A DNA stretch of 64,000 bases, from positions 21,126-85,125 of the IMG/VR virus record IMGVR_UViG_3300020183_000041; one strand, given 5' to 3'. Under the pieces are notes generated by a model, which had not been told where the DNA came from, made no database searches, and saw nothing but the letters and a program-made list of their open reading frames with translations. The position numbers were made by a program, and so were the translations under genes. Shown here piece by piece: positions 20,992 to 28,162 of this stretch. Positions within the stretch are counted from its first letter, which is position 1. Each line of letters begins with the position of its first letter. Source of the stretch: a virus.

Positions 20992-21029
20992 TGTTTTCTC
21001 CTAACTTTGAGTATATTTTCTACATTCAT
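20988..21029 (-). CDS. 13-aa leader peptide from a duplicated start region
   Basis: A second copy of the ribosome-binding site, ATG and first nine codons of the gene at 20991 lies 38 bp upstream. Its frame reads MNVENILKVRRKQ and stops as ATGA on the true start codon. It could couple translation or be a neutral duplication. Confidence 0.4.
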   Translation of the reverse strand: MNVENILKVRRKQ

Positions 21030-21046
21030 TGTTTTCTCTGTTTCAG

Positions 21047-21247
21047 TTATTCTTCTCGCCAAATTGAATTTTGCAAAATGATAGATTTATTTTGGACTGG
21101 AGCAGGTTCAGATTTATTTGAAAACAAACAAGGCTCAGATTCCATCATCAATTTAATTAAAAGATTTGGTTGAACATTTATAATTTTTAATTCTTTTTGC
21201 TGTTCTTTAGCATATTCTTCTATGTCATAAGTATCTCTGCTGGTCAT
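21047..21247 (-). CDS. Hypothetical protein (66 aa)
   Basis: ATG 21247 overlaps the preceding stop as ATGA. A charged helix (EEYAKEQQKELK) precedes a possible amphipathic stretch (PNLLIKLMM) and a serine-rich end. Function is unknown. Confidence 0.55.
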   Translation of the reverse strand: MTSRDTYDIEEYAKEQQKELKIINVQPNLLIKLMMESEPCLFSNKSEPAPVQNKSIILQNSIWREE

Positions 21248-21441
21248 TTTGATTTTGCTTTCTGTATAGAAGAAACAACACCATTGGGTGAAACTTCCCA
21301 AGGTTTGGATTTCTTTGGTTTTGTTTCTTTTAAAAACCGTTGTTCAGTAGCAGACATACCATAAAGAATTGCTCCTGTAAAAGCAATAAGAAAAATCACC
21401 GCTCCAAAACAAAAAAGAGTTGCTTCAGACACGATTACCAA
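21244..21441 (-). CDS. Single-span membrane protein (65 aa)
   Basis: Residues about 5-28 (ATLFCFGAVIFLIAFTGAIL) form one membrane span. The rest is a basic cytoplasmic tail rich in K and P. It overlaps neighbouring genes by 4 and 7 nt; the next gene upstream is also a membrane protein. Confidence 0.65.
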   Translation of the reverse strand: MVIVSEATLFCFGAVIFLIAFTGAILYGMSATEQRFLKETKPKKSKPWEVSPNGVVSSIQKAKSK

Positions 21442-21626
21442 TCCCTATCTTTTAATGCAAGCATAAAAGTACCAAGAGCAAGAATTGATGGCACCCAAAT
21501 ACCAACATAAATGCCATTAAGTTTATCTTCGTTAGTGTCACTACTGAAGAATAGTGAAATGCTCAAAATCAAGCCAGCAAATGCTGCAAGAATTGTTGTT
21601 GATTTAAGTATCTTTGTAGGTTTCAT
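21435..21626 (-). CDS. Two-span membrane protein (63 aa)
   Basis: Two hydrophobic stretches (TTILAAFAGLILSISLFF and GIWVPSILALGTFMLAL) flank a short acidic loop. It could be a holin-like or superinfection-exclusion protein, but nothing specific supports either. It is coupled to the following membrane protein. Confidence 0.65.
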   Translation of the reverse strand: MKPTKILKSTTILAAFAGLILSISLFFSSDTNEDKLNGIYVGIWVPSILALGTFMLALKDRDW

Positions 21627-21647
21627 TTTTTTCTCCGTTTTGTTTAG

Positions 21648-22229
21648 TTATTGATAATAGCCATCAAGGTCGTATTCAATTTGTTCATTTTCACTGATAA
21701 TGGTATCTACATAGGCATTAGACAAATCAATTTCTTTATTTGCAATTCTTCTCAAAAGATGAACAACATCTTTCTTTGGGAAAACCCAACTATCGGTATT
21801 ACCTGTATCAAAATCCCAATCATATTCATCCCGAAAGGCATGCCAAATAGAAGGATTTTCACAATAAAATAAGTTGCCGTATTCTTCAACACCAAGATCT
21901 AGATAATTAATCGCGGTATCTAAAACATTTAAACCAGCAACGTAAGTTTTGATATCATTGTCTATCAGATAGGAATAAAAAGCCCAACCTGCAATACAAG
22001 CAGTAGTTCCGCAATGCATTCCAAGAATTTCAAATGAACCTGTTTTGTCATCTATTTCAATCTCAAGGACACTTGTTTCACCTTCAACAATTTGTTCCAA
22101 TGTAGTGATTGCAGTTGCTTCATATTCATCTGTATTAATGTACTTGCCGAACCATGAGCCCATATGAATTTCTTCATTTGGTGAATTTGCAATAAGGTCA
22201 GCAACTTTTAAAATGTTTTCTTTATTCAC
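21648..22229 (-). CDS. CGTTACIAGWA-family hypothetical protein, copy 2
   Basis: A 193-residue paralogue of the protein at 20368. Shared features are the N-terminal MNKENILKVADLI helix, the HMGSWFGKY block, CGTTACIAGWAFYS, NLFYC and HLLRRIANKE. The insert between HMG and CGTT differs in length and sequence. Two membrane-protein genes and one small gene separate the copies. Function is unknown. Confidence 0.7.
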   Translation of the reverse strand: MNKENILKVADLIANSPNEEIHMGSWFGKYINTDEYEATAITTLEQIVEGETSVLEIEIDDKTGSFEILGMHCGTTACIAGWAFYSYLIDNDIKTYVAGLNVLDTAINYLDLGVEEYGNLFYCENPSIWHAFRDEYDWDFDTGNTDSWVFPKKDVVHLLRRIANKEIDLSNAYVDTIISENEQIEYDLDGYYQ

Positions 22230-22567
22230 AAAACACCTGCTTTCTGTAATTCTTCCAATGCTTCATTATCCCAATGCTCTGGGAGATTTTTATCAATTAC
22301 ATCAAAAACATAATTATAGCCAGATTCGTTGTCATCTACATATTTTGCAACAACTTCACCGTATTGACCAAAATCATGTTCAAACCATTTAATTGAAAAC
22401 TGAACATCATGTTCTTCTGCTTCTGGAAAAATTCTCTCAAGCTGATTGATATACGCTTCCATTTCGATTTTTGCAATTCTTTTAAAATCGTCATGGTTTA
22501 TTTGTACACAATCTTCTTCACAAGGAACAGGACCAAGTGTATTATAATCAACTCTTGATTTAGCCAT
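22226..22567 (-). CDS. Hypothetical protein (113 aa)
   Basis: ATG 22567 (MAKSRVDYN) is chosen over an in-frame GTG at 22576. It contains a CEEDC pair near residue 16 and an acidic helix-strand body ending WDNEALEELQKAGVL. It overlaps the downstream gene by 4 nt. No family is recognised. Confidence 0.6.
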   Translation of the reverse strand: MAKSRVDYNTLGPVPCEEDCVQINHDDFKRIAKIEMEAYINQLERIFPEAEEHDVQFSIKWFEHDFGQYGEVVAKYVDDNESGYNYVFDVIDKNLPEHWDNEALEELQKAGVL

Positions 22568-22568
22568 T

Positions 22569-22751
22569 CTAATCACCTAATTCTTTGTAGTAGTTAATCC
22601 ATTTATTTATAATTGAACGTAGCGTTATATTGTTATAAATATCATGTTCGTATCCATCAGAGATGCTTTTCCAATCAAAAATTTCTGGATTCAAGCCCTC
22701 ATTTAATGCTAACTCTGTTAGTTGTTTTTCAAAAATTTCCCAGTTATCCAT
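22569..22751 (-). CDS. Hypothetical protein (60 aa)
   Basis: An all-helical, tryptophan-containing small protein (MDNWEIFEKQLTELALNEG). Its start overlaps the stop of the zinc protein gene by 1 nt. Function is unknown. Confidence 0.6.
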   Translation of the reverse strand: MDNWEIFEKQLTELALNEGLNPEIFDWKSISDGYEHDIYNNITLRSIINKWINYYKELGD

Positions 22752-22894
22752 TAGTATCCACCACCGCTTTCTTCATCTTCAAAATAGTAAGTATTGCTTG
22801 GATAAACAGATTGGTCATAACAAACTGGACAAATATTATCGTCAGGTTCTTCTTCAAACACTTCGTAACAAATGAGGCATTTATAAACTTTCAT
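22751..22894 (-). CDS. Rubredoxin-like zinc protein (47 aa)
   Basis: Reads MKVYKCLICYEVFEEE, then CPVCYDQ, giving two CxxC pairs 13 residues apart as in rubredoxin-like knuckles, with an acidic glycine-rich tail. It is linked by TAATG to the next gene and by overlap to the previous one, so expression is coupled. Confidence 0.7.
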   Translation of the reverse strand: MKVYKCLICYEVFEEEPDDNICPVCYDQSVYPSNTYYFEDEESGGGY

Positions 22895-23088
22895 CAACGC
22901 CCCCATCTAAAAACTGCCATTTCCAATTCCCATTCCTCAAAATCAAAATTGTAAGCAATGTCATAATTAATGTCGTATATTGGCAGTTTTTCTCTTTCAG
23001 GGAATTTAATTGGATTGGCAGAACCAAACTTATCGCGGATTTCTTTACGCCAAGAGTTGAGCATTTTTTCTGAAATATTGTTTTTCAC
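22894..23088 (-). CDS. Hypothetical protein (64 aa)
   Basis: A basic N-terminal helix (MLNSWRKEIRDKFG) precedes an aromatic strand region (YDINYDIAYNFDFEEW). It overlaps the upstream gene by 4 nt. Function is unknown. Confidence 0.6.
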   Translation of the reverse strand: MKNNISEKMLNSWRKEIRDKFGSANPIKFPEREKLPIYDINYDIAYNFDFEEWELEMAVFRWGR

Positions 23089-23330
23089 TTATTTACCACC
23101 TTATGAATATCGATTCTTGCATCATACTTAAGTCTATAATTTGTACTAGATTCAGCAACAAAAGACTTTTCTATATTAGGAAGTTCATCTCTACTAATGA
23201 ACAAAATTGTATCTTCAATTGCAATATCTAGGCGATAGCCATCGTATGAAAGAAATTCTTTAACTGCTTGTTCAATTGAATCATGTTCTTCTATTTGTCC
23301 GTATTGATTTCTTGTATAAAACTCAGTCAT
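23085..23330 (-). CDS. Hypothetical protein (81 aa)
   Basis: ATG 23330 follows AGGAGTAAATAAA and lies 1 nt from the upstream stop, so it is preferred to a longer frame from 23396. Contains a strand-rich region with DIAIEDTILFISRDELP. No family is recognised. Confidence 0.6.
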   Translation of the reverse strand: MTEFYTRNQYGQIEEHDSIEQAVKEFLSYDGYRLDIAIEDTILFISRDELPNIEKSFVAESSTNYRLKYDARIDIHKVVNK

Positions 23331-23331
23331 T

Positions 23332-23673
23332 TTATTTACTCCTTTTATCAAAGTGATCTTTTGTGCCATAAATTGTTTCTGTTGTCCCCTCTTCAAAAGT
23401 CCAAGAGTATTCGCAACACAATGGATAATCGTTTGCTCTATACGAAACAGAATGCCAACCTTTTTGATTAGCGTACTTTGGAATCATTCTAATTAGCTTC
23501 AAAGAACAATCATGGCAAAGAGTAATTTTCTTTTGACAACTGTTCTCAATATCATCATGGAACAATCCATAACCACCAATTAAATATACATCCAATCCTC
23601 TTTCTGGAGTTGGAGCATTGAATTCATCTACTTCATATTGTTTTTGACACATGTCGCATATTGTTATATTCAT
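23332..23673 (-). CDS. Zinc-binding hypothetical protein (113 aa)
   Basis: ATG 23673 follows AAGGAAAAGGG. CDMCQKQY and LCHDCSLK give two CxxC pairs separated by a loop of about 45 residues, a split zinc site typical of small phage proteins. A CCEYSW segment lies near the end. Function is unknown. Confidence 0.62.
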   Translation of the reverse strand: MNITICDMCQKQYEVDEFNAPTPERGLDVYLIGGYGLFHDDIENSCQKKITLCHDCSLKLIRMIPKYANQKGWHSVSYRANDYPLCCEYSWTFEEGTTETIYGTKDHFDKRSK

Positions 23674-23700
23674 GCCCTTTTCCTTTTTCCTTCCCACAGT

Positions 23701-23928
23701 TCAAAGTTCATTTATGACTTTAACAAAGTCATTTGCTTTTGACCAAAAAACTCTAACTTGAAGATTGTTATAGTGAGCAGATTTACGAATTGCTTTATTA
23801 ACATCTTCTTTTTCTTCTTTAGAAGAAGCTGTTATTTCAATTTGCATACATTCACCAACTCGAATTGCAGATACTTTTCGATGAATGTATTTTTCTAAGT
23901 CTGTGCTAAATTCAACATACTTTTGCAT
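23701..23928 (-). CDS. Hypothetical protein (75 aa), early-paralogue-like C-terminus
   Basis: ATG 23928 follows AGAAAGG. The pattern VNKAIRKSAHYNNLQVRVFW near the end recalls the RAISVAKxxxIxxRxxW block of the early proteins at 1795, 2407 and 3020, preceded here by a different N-terminal half. The similarity is weak and by eye. Confidence 0.6.
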   Translation of the reverse strand: MQKYVEFSTDLEKYIHRKVSAIRVGECMQIEITASSKEEKEDVNKAIRKSAHYNNLQVRVFWSKANDFVKVINEL

Positions 23929-23946
23929 CGTCAAATTTACCTTTCT

Positions 23947-24324
23947 TTATTGTGGATATTCATCATAGTCATTTTCAAGCTGAACACAAAGATAGTCTTT
24001 GTCAAGACAGTCTTGACAAAGATTTATTTCATGCTTTGGGCTTCGATAATTTGCAATTGCCATTTCTTTGTATGTCTTTGTTTGAAGACATTCATGACAA
24101 ACGCATTCTTTGTTTGCAAGATTTTTTTTGAAATACCTTGCTCGTTGTTTTGCATTTTTGGAATTACGCTTACGCTCTGATTCAATTTTTTCAAGCATTT
24201 CAGAAATCAGTTGAGCTTTGAGTTTGGTTTTTTCAGCCCTTGTCAAGGTTTTAATGTATTCAACTCTGAGCCCTTTTGTTTTCATGAAGCTAATGATTTG
24301 ATCTGAAGTGAATTTATTATTCAT
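23947..24324 (-). CDS. Basic zinc-binding hypothetical protein (125 aa)
   Basis: The N-terminal half is a long basic helix (ERKRNSKNAKQRARYFKKN), and the C-terminal half has CVCHECLQ and LCQDCLDK zinc pairs. Nucleic-acid binding is plausible. It overlaps the upstream gene by 4 nt. Confidence 0.62.
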   Translation of the reverse strand: MNNKFTSDQIISFMKTKGLRVEYIKTLTRAEKTKLKAQLISEMLEKIESERKRNSKNAKQRARYFKKNLANKECVCHECLQTKTYKEMAIANYRSPKHEINLCQDCLDKDYLCVQLENDYDEYPQ

Positions 24325-24644
24325 GATTGTTTCTCCACATTCTTTACTGCTCGGTACATCTCAACTGTTTTTTCAATCAATTCGATTGCGCGATGATTGA
24401 AACCACCAATATGCCAATAATATTTGCCATACGGTGTCTCACACATTTTCCAATCGTAAATGGTTGCAATTGTCCCATCTTCAAATTGAACTACCCATTC
24501 GCAAGTTACTTTTTCAAAGGAATAATCTTGAGGGCCATAATTTGGTTTACCAAAAATTTCAACAATTTCATCAAATGTTGATTGGACATAGCCTTGAAGA
24601 CAAGTACCATTTGCTTTAATATTTTCTGCTGTATTAAATTTCAT
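24321..24644 (-). CDS. Conserved phage protein (TIYDWK motif, 107 aa)
   Basis: Contains GYVQSTFDEIVEIFGKPNYGP, then CEWVVQFEDGTIATIYDWK and WHIGGFNHRAIELI. This block order recurs in small conserved proteins of large phages. No function is known to me. It overlaps both neighbours by 1-4 nt. Confidence 0.7.
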   Translation of the reverse strand: MKFNTAENIKANGTCLQGYVQSTFDEIVEIFGKPNYGPQDYSFEKVTCEWVVQFEDGTIATIYDWKMCETPYGKYYWHIGGFNHRAIELIEKTVEMYRAVKNVEKQS

Positions 24645-24946
24645 TATTTTCTCCAGTTTTCAATGACATAGGCATTAATTTTTTTATCAATAGTTTCACA
24701 ATGAAATGGGTCATAAGGAGTTGAACGAATTTCATTTGCAAGTTTTGGATTAACTTGCCTAAGGACATTGAAATAAGTTTGCCCCTCTTTACATTTTGGA
24801 TTTTCAAGTTTTGCTTGTTCAAATTTTGTCGCAAAAATTGAAAACTCAAAGAAAACATCGTACAAATCTTCAATTTCTTTTTCTGTCATGTGTACTTCTT
24901 TATTTCGAATTTTTCTTATAATTTTTTCAAAGTTATCATCATTCAT
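24644..24946 (-). CDS. Hypothetical protein (100 aa)
   Basis: A helical, charged protein beginning MNDDNFEKIIRKIRNKEVHM. It overlaps the next gene by one base. No motif is recognised. Confidence 0.6.
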   Translation of the reverse strand: MNDDNFEKIIRKIRNKEVHMTEKEIEDLYDVFFEFSIFATKFEQAKLENPKCKEGQTYFNVLRQVNPKLANEIRSTPYDPFHCETIDKKINAYVIENWRK

Positions 24947-24955
24947 TTTTTTCCC

Positions 24956-25183
24956 CTAATCGTTTGTAATCAAGTCATTTCTGACATTGAGAGTTTTTAA
25001 TTCATCTTTTTTAATCCAGAAATAGTTGCTCTTATGCAAAAGAGCGGGAGTATAGATTTTTCTAAACTCCCGCTCTGACTTATCAAGTCCTATTTTTTGA
25101 CAGGTTTCTGATAAACAATACTCATAGCCTGCTTCTAATCGTTCATCAATGAATTCCGACGAACAATAAATACAAATTGCCAT
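24956..25183 (-). CDS. Small zinc-binding protein (75 aa)
   Basis: CIYCSSEF at the N-terminus and YCLSETC about 18 residues later form a four-cysteine zinc site. The remainder is basic. Unknown function in the zinc-protein-rich operon. Confidence 0.62.
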   Translation of the reverse strand: MAICIYCSSEFIDERLEAGYEYCLSETCQKIGLDKSEREFRKIYTPALLHKSNYFWIKKDELKTLNVRNDLITND

Positions 25184-25188
25184 TTGAA

Positions 25189-25353
25189 TTACCTCATTGC
25201 TTCCCTACGAATATCTTTGAGTTTATCTGGGTAACTATGCCATTCTTTTGCAGCATCAAAACCAACGCCTTCACCTGGATGATTATCTTTGATAATCTTT
25301 TCAAGAGCAATCATTTCTTTGATTTTCTCTTGTTCTTTTTTGCTCAGTATCAT
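25189..25353 (-). CDS. Hypothetical protein (54 aa)
   Basis: ATG 25353 follows AGAAAGGATAAA and lies 1 nt from the upstream stop. A charged helix is followed by HPGEGVGFDAAKEWHSYPDK. No family is recognised. Confidence 0.6.
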   Translation of the reverse strand: MILSKKEQEKIKEMIALEKIIKDNHPGEGVGFDAAKEWHSYPDKLKDIRREAMR

Positions 25354-25354
25354 T

Positions 25355-25708
25355 TTATCCTTTCTGAATAAGCCATTTACCCTCATCATTCTGAACAATT
25401 TGAATTGATGTATCAATTTGCAAATCAGCAAGCAACTGCAACTGATAATCAATCAGTTCTTTTCTTTTTTCACTATCAAGTACAAGATAGAACTTCTCAT
25501 TATCAAAATCAAAGAGAAAACCATCATTTAATGATTTACGAATTGCATTACGATTCCAACTCATAAGCAACTCTGTGCCTTTGTCATCACCCCAATAATT
25601 TCTTTCACTCAATGGAGTATCAAACAAACTCTTTGTCTTTTTCTTTGCTTTGCCACGCCGAATAAGTTTGTCTTGTATTTGAGCAAGGTTTACTTTTGTA
25701 TTTTCCAT
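25355..25708 (-). CDS. Diverged relative of the early paralogue family
   Basis: A 117-residue protein. ATG 25708 follows GGTGAG. The N-terminus KVNLAQIQDKLIRRGKAKKK matches the KVNLxxLQGKxxKKGK block of the early proteins at 1795, 2407 and 3020. The C-terminal part again ends in a two-strand unit (IQIVQNDEGKWLIQKG). It lacks the AEP motif and uses AT-rich codons, so the family exists on both sides of the genome under different expression regimes. Confidence 0.62.
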   Translation of the reverse strand: MENTKVNLAQIQDKLIRRGKAKKKTKSLFDTPLSERNYWGDDKGTELLMSWNRNAIRKSLNDGFLFDFDNEKFYLVLDSEKRKELIDYQLQLLADLQIDTSIQIVQNDEGKWLIQKG

Positions 25709-25709
25709 G

Positions 25710-26168
25710 TTACTCACCAGCCTTTTGATTTTCTTCAGGAAATTCATTACTTGAAGTCAAGTGACTTGTAATATTGATTACTTCATTACCAATTTTAGCA
25801 ATGTTCATTGTATTTATACACTCACTTGCAATAGCACTAGCAGTATGTTTTCTGCGAGGACCAAATGAGGATTTAGAATAACGACTGCCATCTGGATAAC
25901 CAACGGGCAATACTTTAACATTCTCATCATCATTTGAAATGACTTGTTCTGTAAGGTTTGCTAGACTCAATGCATTAAGGATAATACCAGCATTGAATGT
26001 ATAACCAAGGTTTGTGTAAACCTGATACCATTCGCAACCATTATCTAGCATTGCATCTACACGAATGACAATACCATACTCATTATCATCGTCAGAAATG
26101 TCAATACCAATAAGTTTGTCACAAATGACATTATACTTGGACTTTGAGTTTGCATTACGATTACTCAT
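25710..26168 (-). CDS. Hypothetical protein (152 aa), first gene of the accessory operon
   Basis: Contains GYTFNAGIILNALSLANLTEQ and a basic SRYSKSSFGPRRKHTASAIA segment, possibly nucleic-acid binding. It is the first gene behind the promoter and palindromes at 26.2 kb, preceded by a GGGGG ribosome-binding site inside a small AGAAC/GTTCT inverted repeat. No family is recognised. Confidence 0.65.
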   Translation of the reverse strand: MSNRNANSKSKYNVICDKLIGIDISDDDNEYGIVIRVDAMLDNGCEWYQVYTNLGYTFNAGIILNALSLANLTEQVISNDDENVKVLPVGYPDGSRYSKSSFGPRRKHTASAIASECINTMNIAKIGNEVINITSHLTSSNEFPEENQKAGE

Positions 26169-26211
26169 AGAACCCCCGTTCTAAATGATTTATCTATGGA
26201 TTTGCAAAACA

Positions 26212-26238
26212 TTATCATTTGGGTATCAAATGATACCC
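26212..26238 (-). promoter_or_regulatory. Overlapping palindromes downstream of the accessory promoter
   Basis: ATCATTTG-GGTAT-CAAATGAT and GGGTATCA-AA-TGATACCC overlap and cannot both form at once. They lie a few bases past the predicted start of transcription, a usual place for a repressor operator. An RNA switch is the alternative. Confidence 0.55.
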
Positions 26239-26251
26239 CAACGACCCCAAA

Positions 26252-26280
26252 ATAGTATCACAGTCGGGTTCCAAAGTCAA
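26252..26280 (-). promoter_or_regulatory. Sigma70-like promoter of the leftward accessory region
   Basis: Read leftward, TTGACT, 17 bp, TACTAT. Transcription should start near 26245, about 77 nt before the gene at 26168. It is one of the few gaps of any size in the leftward block. Confidence 0.7.
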
Positions 26281-26550
26281 GCCAAATTGAAACAAACCAG
26301 AAATTTTTTTTACCCTGCAGGAAACTCTGCATTATTTATTAGTGAGAATATTAACGAGCTAATAAATGATTTGGTGGAGCTTCATGATCGCTCAAATAAA
26401 AGATTGCCAAAGAGCTTGATAATCGGTTGATAAATGATTAAATAAATAATTTACGGGGCCCTATTTGAATTAGATTTATCTTAATTTTTAGTATGCAGTT
26501 CACAAGCCATACACACTTTTTATGTAAACCTGATTTCCAAACACATTTCA
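26281..26550. other. Intergenic stretch between glycosyltransferase and accessory promoter
   Basis: About 270 bp without a supportable gene. No good terminator is visible for the glycosyltransferase transcript. A TTTTTAGTATGCA string at 26477 faintly recalls the early -35 element but has no matching -10 box. Confidence 0.5.
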
Positions 26551-27420
26551 CTATTTCTTTCGTTTATTTTTTTTCTTCGGAAAAGAAGGCGCAGGCTTGT
26601 CTACATTACCTTTTATTACATTGTCTTCAAGAAATGTAAGCATTGTTGCTTTATATTTCATCCTGCCAATATGAGTCATTTCTATTGATGGATCAACCCA
26701 TACTTTACCACCGATTTCTTGCCAGTATCTACAAAATCCATAATCTTCAGAAAGAAAACGATTCTTCACAGGTTCAACATAAGAATTGAAAAAAGCATAA
26801 GACCAGTTTTTTTCTTCTTCTGTAAGCGAACCAGTATCGTCACTATACTTGAGTTCTGGATACTTCTCAATCATCTTTTCAAAAACCGATCTTTTAATAA
26901 GCATAAAACCAGTTCCTGCATCATAAATCTCTATAGCACCATTATCAACATTTAAATTAAGATTCTCTACGCCTGCAACCGGATTAACAACAAATCTCAA
27001 ACTTCTTTCTAGCAATTTATCTGCCGGAATACCGCGTTTAACATTTGCTTCAACACGATTCCAAAGGACATCTTTTATTGGATACGAGCCAGTCATTATC
27101 TCTTTATTATGCCATAAAAGTTTTAAAATATCTTCTGGTGAGAAACCTAAATCAACATCAATAAACATGATATGAGTAAACTCTGGGTTAGCCAGAAATT
27201 TGGCAACTATGTTGTTTCTAGCTCTATTTATAAGAGAATCAGAAATTGTTGCAACAGAAAAAGTCAAGCCAATTTCTTTGAACATCATTGCTGTTCTCAT
27301 CATTGACATAAAAGTAGGTTCTGTAATTAGTTGATCATAACATGGCATTGCAATCATTGGATGCCATGATTTGATTTGTTCATTTGTAATTTCAATTTCT
27401 TTTTGTTCAAAAATTGTCAT
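26551..27420 (-). CDS. Glycosyltransferase (GT-A, family 2-like)
   Basis: A 289-residue protein that should transfer a sugar from a nucleotide donor. ATG 27420 lies 6 nt after a TATAAT box, so the mRNA is probably leaderless; the longer frame would start inside the promoter. INRARNNIVAKFL (64-76) is followed by HIMFIDVDLGF, whose DVD at 88-90 is the metal-binding DxD motif. ITGSYPIKDVLW-like and SEDYGFCRYW segments follow, and the C-terminus is lysine-rich. Its distance from the other glycosyltransferase and its private promoter suggest separate timing. The substrate may be phage DNA, a virion protein or the host wall. Confidence 0.75.
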   Translation of the reverse strand: MTIFEQKEIEITNEQIKSWHPMIAMPCYDQLITEPTFMSMMRTAMMFKEIGLTFSVATISDSLINRARNNIVAKFLANPEFTHIMFIDVDLGFSPEDILKLLWHNKEIMTGSYPIKDVLWNRVEANVKRGIPADKLLERSLRFVVNPVAGVENLNLNVDNGAIEIYDAGTGFMLIKRSVFEKMIEKYPELKYSDDTGSLTEEEKNWSYAFFNSYVEPVKNRFLSEDYGFCRYWQEIGGKVWVDPSIEMTHIGRMKYKATMLTFLEDNVIKGNVDKPAPSFPKKKNKRKK

Positions 27421-27426
27421 ACCGTG

Positions 27427-27455
27427 ATTATACACAAAAAAAAGGCCCTGCATTG
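27427..27455 (-). promoter_or_regulatory. Leaderless promoter overlapping a terminator
   Basis: TATAAT (27427-27432) ends 6 nt before ATG 27420. A CAATGCA string about 16-17 bp upstream, the likely -35, lies inside the terminator stem at 27435-27472, so the two elements share DNA. Confidence 0.6.
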
Positions 27456-27472
27456 CTGCAGGGCCTTTTTTG
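27433..27472. terminator. Bidirectional intrinsic terminator
   Basis: GGCCCTGCA/TGCAGGGCC with a 4-nt loop has A-runs on one side and T-runs on the other, so it can end transcripts in both directions. Leftward, it terminates the gene at 27485-27829. Confidence 0.85.
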
Positions 27473-27484
27473 TTTACTTCTTTG

Positions 27485-27829
27485 TCAGGCTTTTGTCTTG
27501 ACGTTTGTCTTGACGGACTTTATATCCTTTGCAGTAACTGCAACATCTGCCTTCTTGTTTCCGTTAGTCTGGACTTTGAAAAACAAAGAATTAGTCTTGC
27601 GGTCAAAGTGAATAGTAACCTTAAGATTAAGCTTCTTTGCTTGAGCACGAATTCTCTGCTGGAGAGAGTTGAACTTTTTGCCTTCTTGAACATTTTCAAT
27701 TTGAAATGCTTCTCCATTTTTTGAAGATGCAGTCAAAGAGTCAATAATCATCTGCAATTCTGCACTGGTTCTACCAGTACGGGTAATTTCAGGAAAAGTA
27801 TCAACTTTTTTGATGCTCATTGTGGACAT
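27485..27829 (-). CDS. Small basic protein, possible early-family relative
   Basis: A 114-residue protein with AAAGGAG before ATG 27829. The N-terminal part contains ITRTGRTSAELQMIIDSL. The region SLQQRIRAQAKKLNLKVTIHF then resembles the RQRAISVAK...IxIxW block of the early proteins, with a basic tail rich in K, A and V. It forms a single-gene unit ending in a strong terminator. A nucleic-acid-binding protein of high abundance is a guess. Confidence 0.65.
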   Translation of the reverse strand: MSTMSIKKVDTFPEITRTGRTSAELQMIIDSLTASSKNGEAFQIENVQEGKKFNSLQQRIRAQAKKLNLKVTIHFDRKTNSLFFKVQTNGNKKADVAVTAKDIKSVKTNVKTKA

Positions 27830-27961
27830 TTTTGGCTCCTTTATCTTTTATGTTTTGGTTTATATTTTTGTTAATTGTGGGTAGAGACACCCTTGCAGTT
27901 ACTAACCCTAGCACCTACGTTCGCAGATGCAAGTCGAACAGCAAAATTATTTAAAAAATTA
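27830..27961 (-). promoter_or_regulatory. Upstream region of the basic protein gene
   Basis: A 130-bp gap. Leftward it holds TTGCAT, 16 bp, TAGGGT as a possible promoter, a GTTCG/CGAAC stem and a GGGT/ACCC stem in the leader. Evidence for each is weak. Confidence 0.3.
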
Positions 27962-28162
27962 TTATTCTTCTAATGTATCTATTGAAGATTCTTTTGAATA
28001 CTGAACAAAATCTCTTAGCTTATTAAAAGAAATCTTAAGTGCAATATTTTCCATCATTAATCTAGAGTTAAGCAGCAACAATTCGTTTATGATTTCGTCT
28101 GCTGTCGGTGACAAATCTTCTGTTTTATTTTTATTATCTGTTTTATTGTTATTAGCCATCAT
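27962..28162 (-). CDS. Hypothetical protein (66 aa) after terminase
   Basis: ATG 28162 overlaps the terminase stop as ATGA. An N- and K-rich start is followed by a leucine-rich helix (IINELLLLNSRLMMENIAL) that could form a coiled coil. Function is unknown. Confidence 0.6.
   Translation of the reverse strand: MMANNNKTDNKNKTEDLSPTADEIINELLLLNSRLMMENIALKISFNKLRDFVQYSKESSIDTLEE

Noticed and set aside
26470-26500. TTTTTAGTATGCA as a seventh early-type promoter
   Set aside because: The core is interrupted by two bases, no -10 box follows at 17 bp, and no rightward gene lies downstream.
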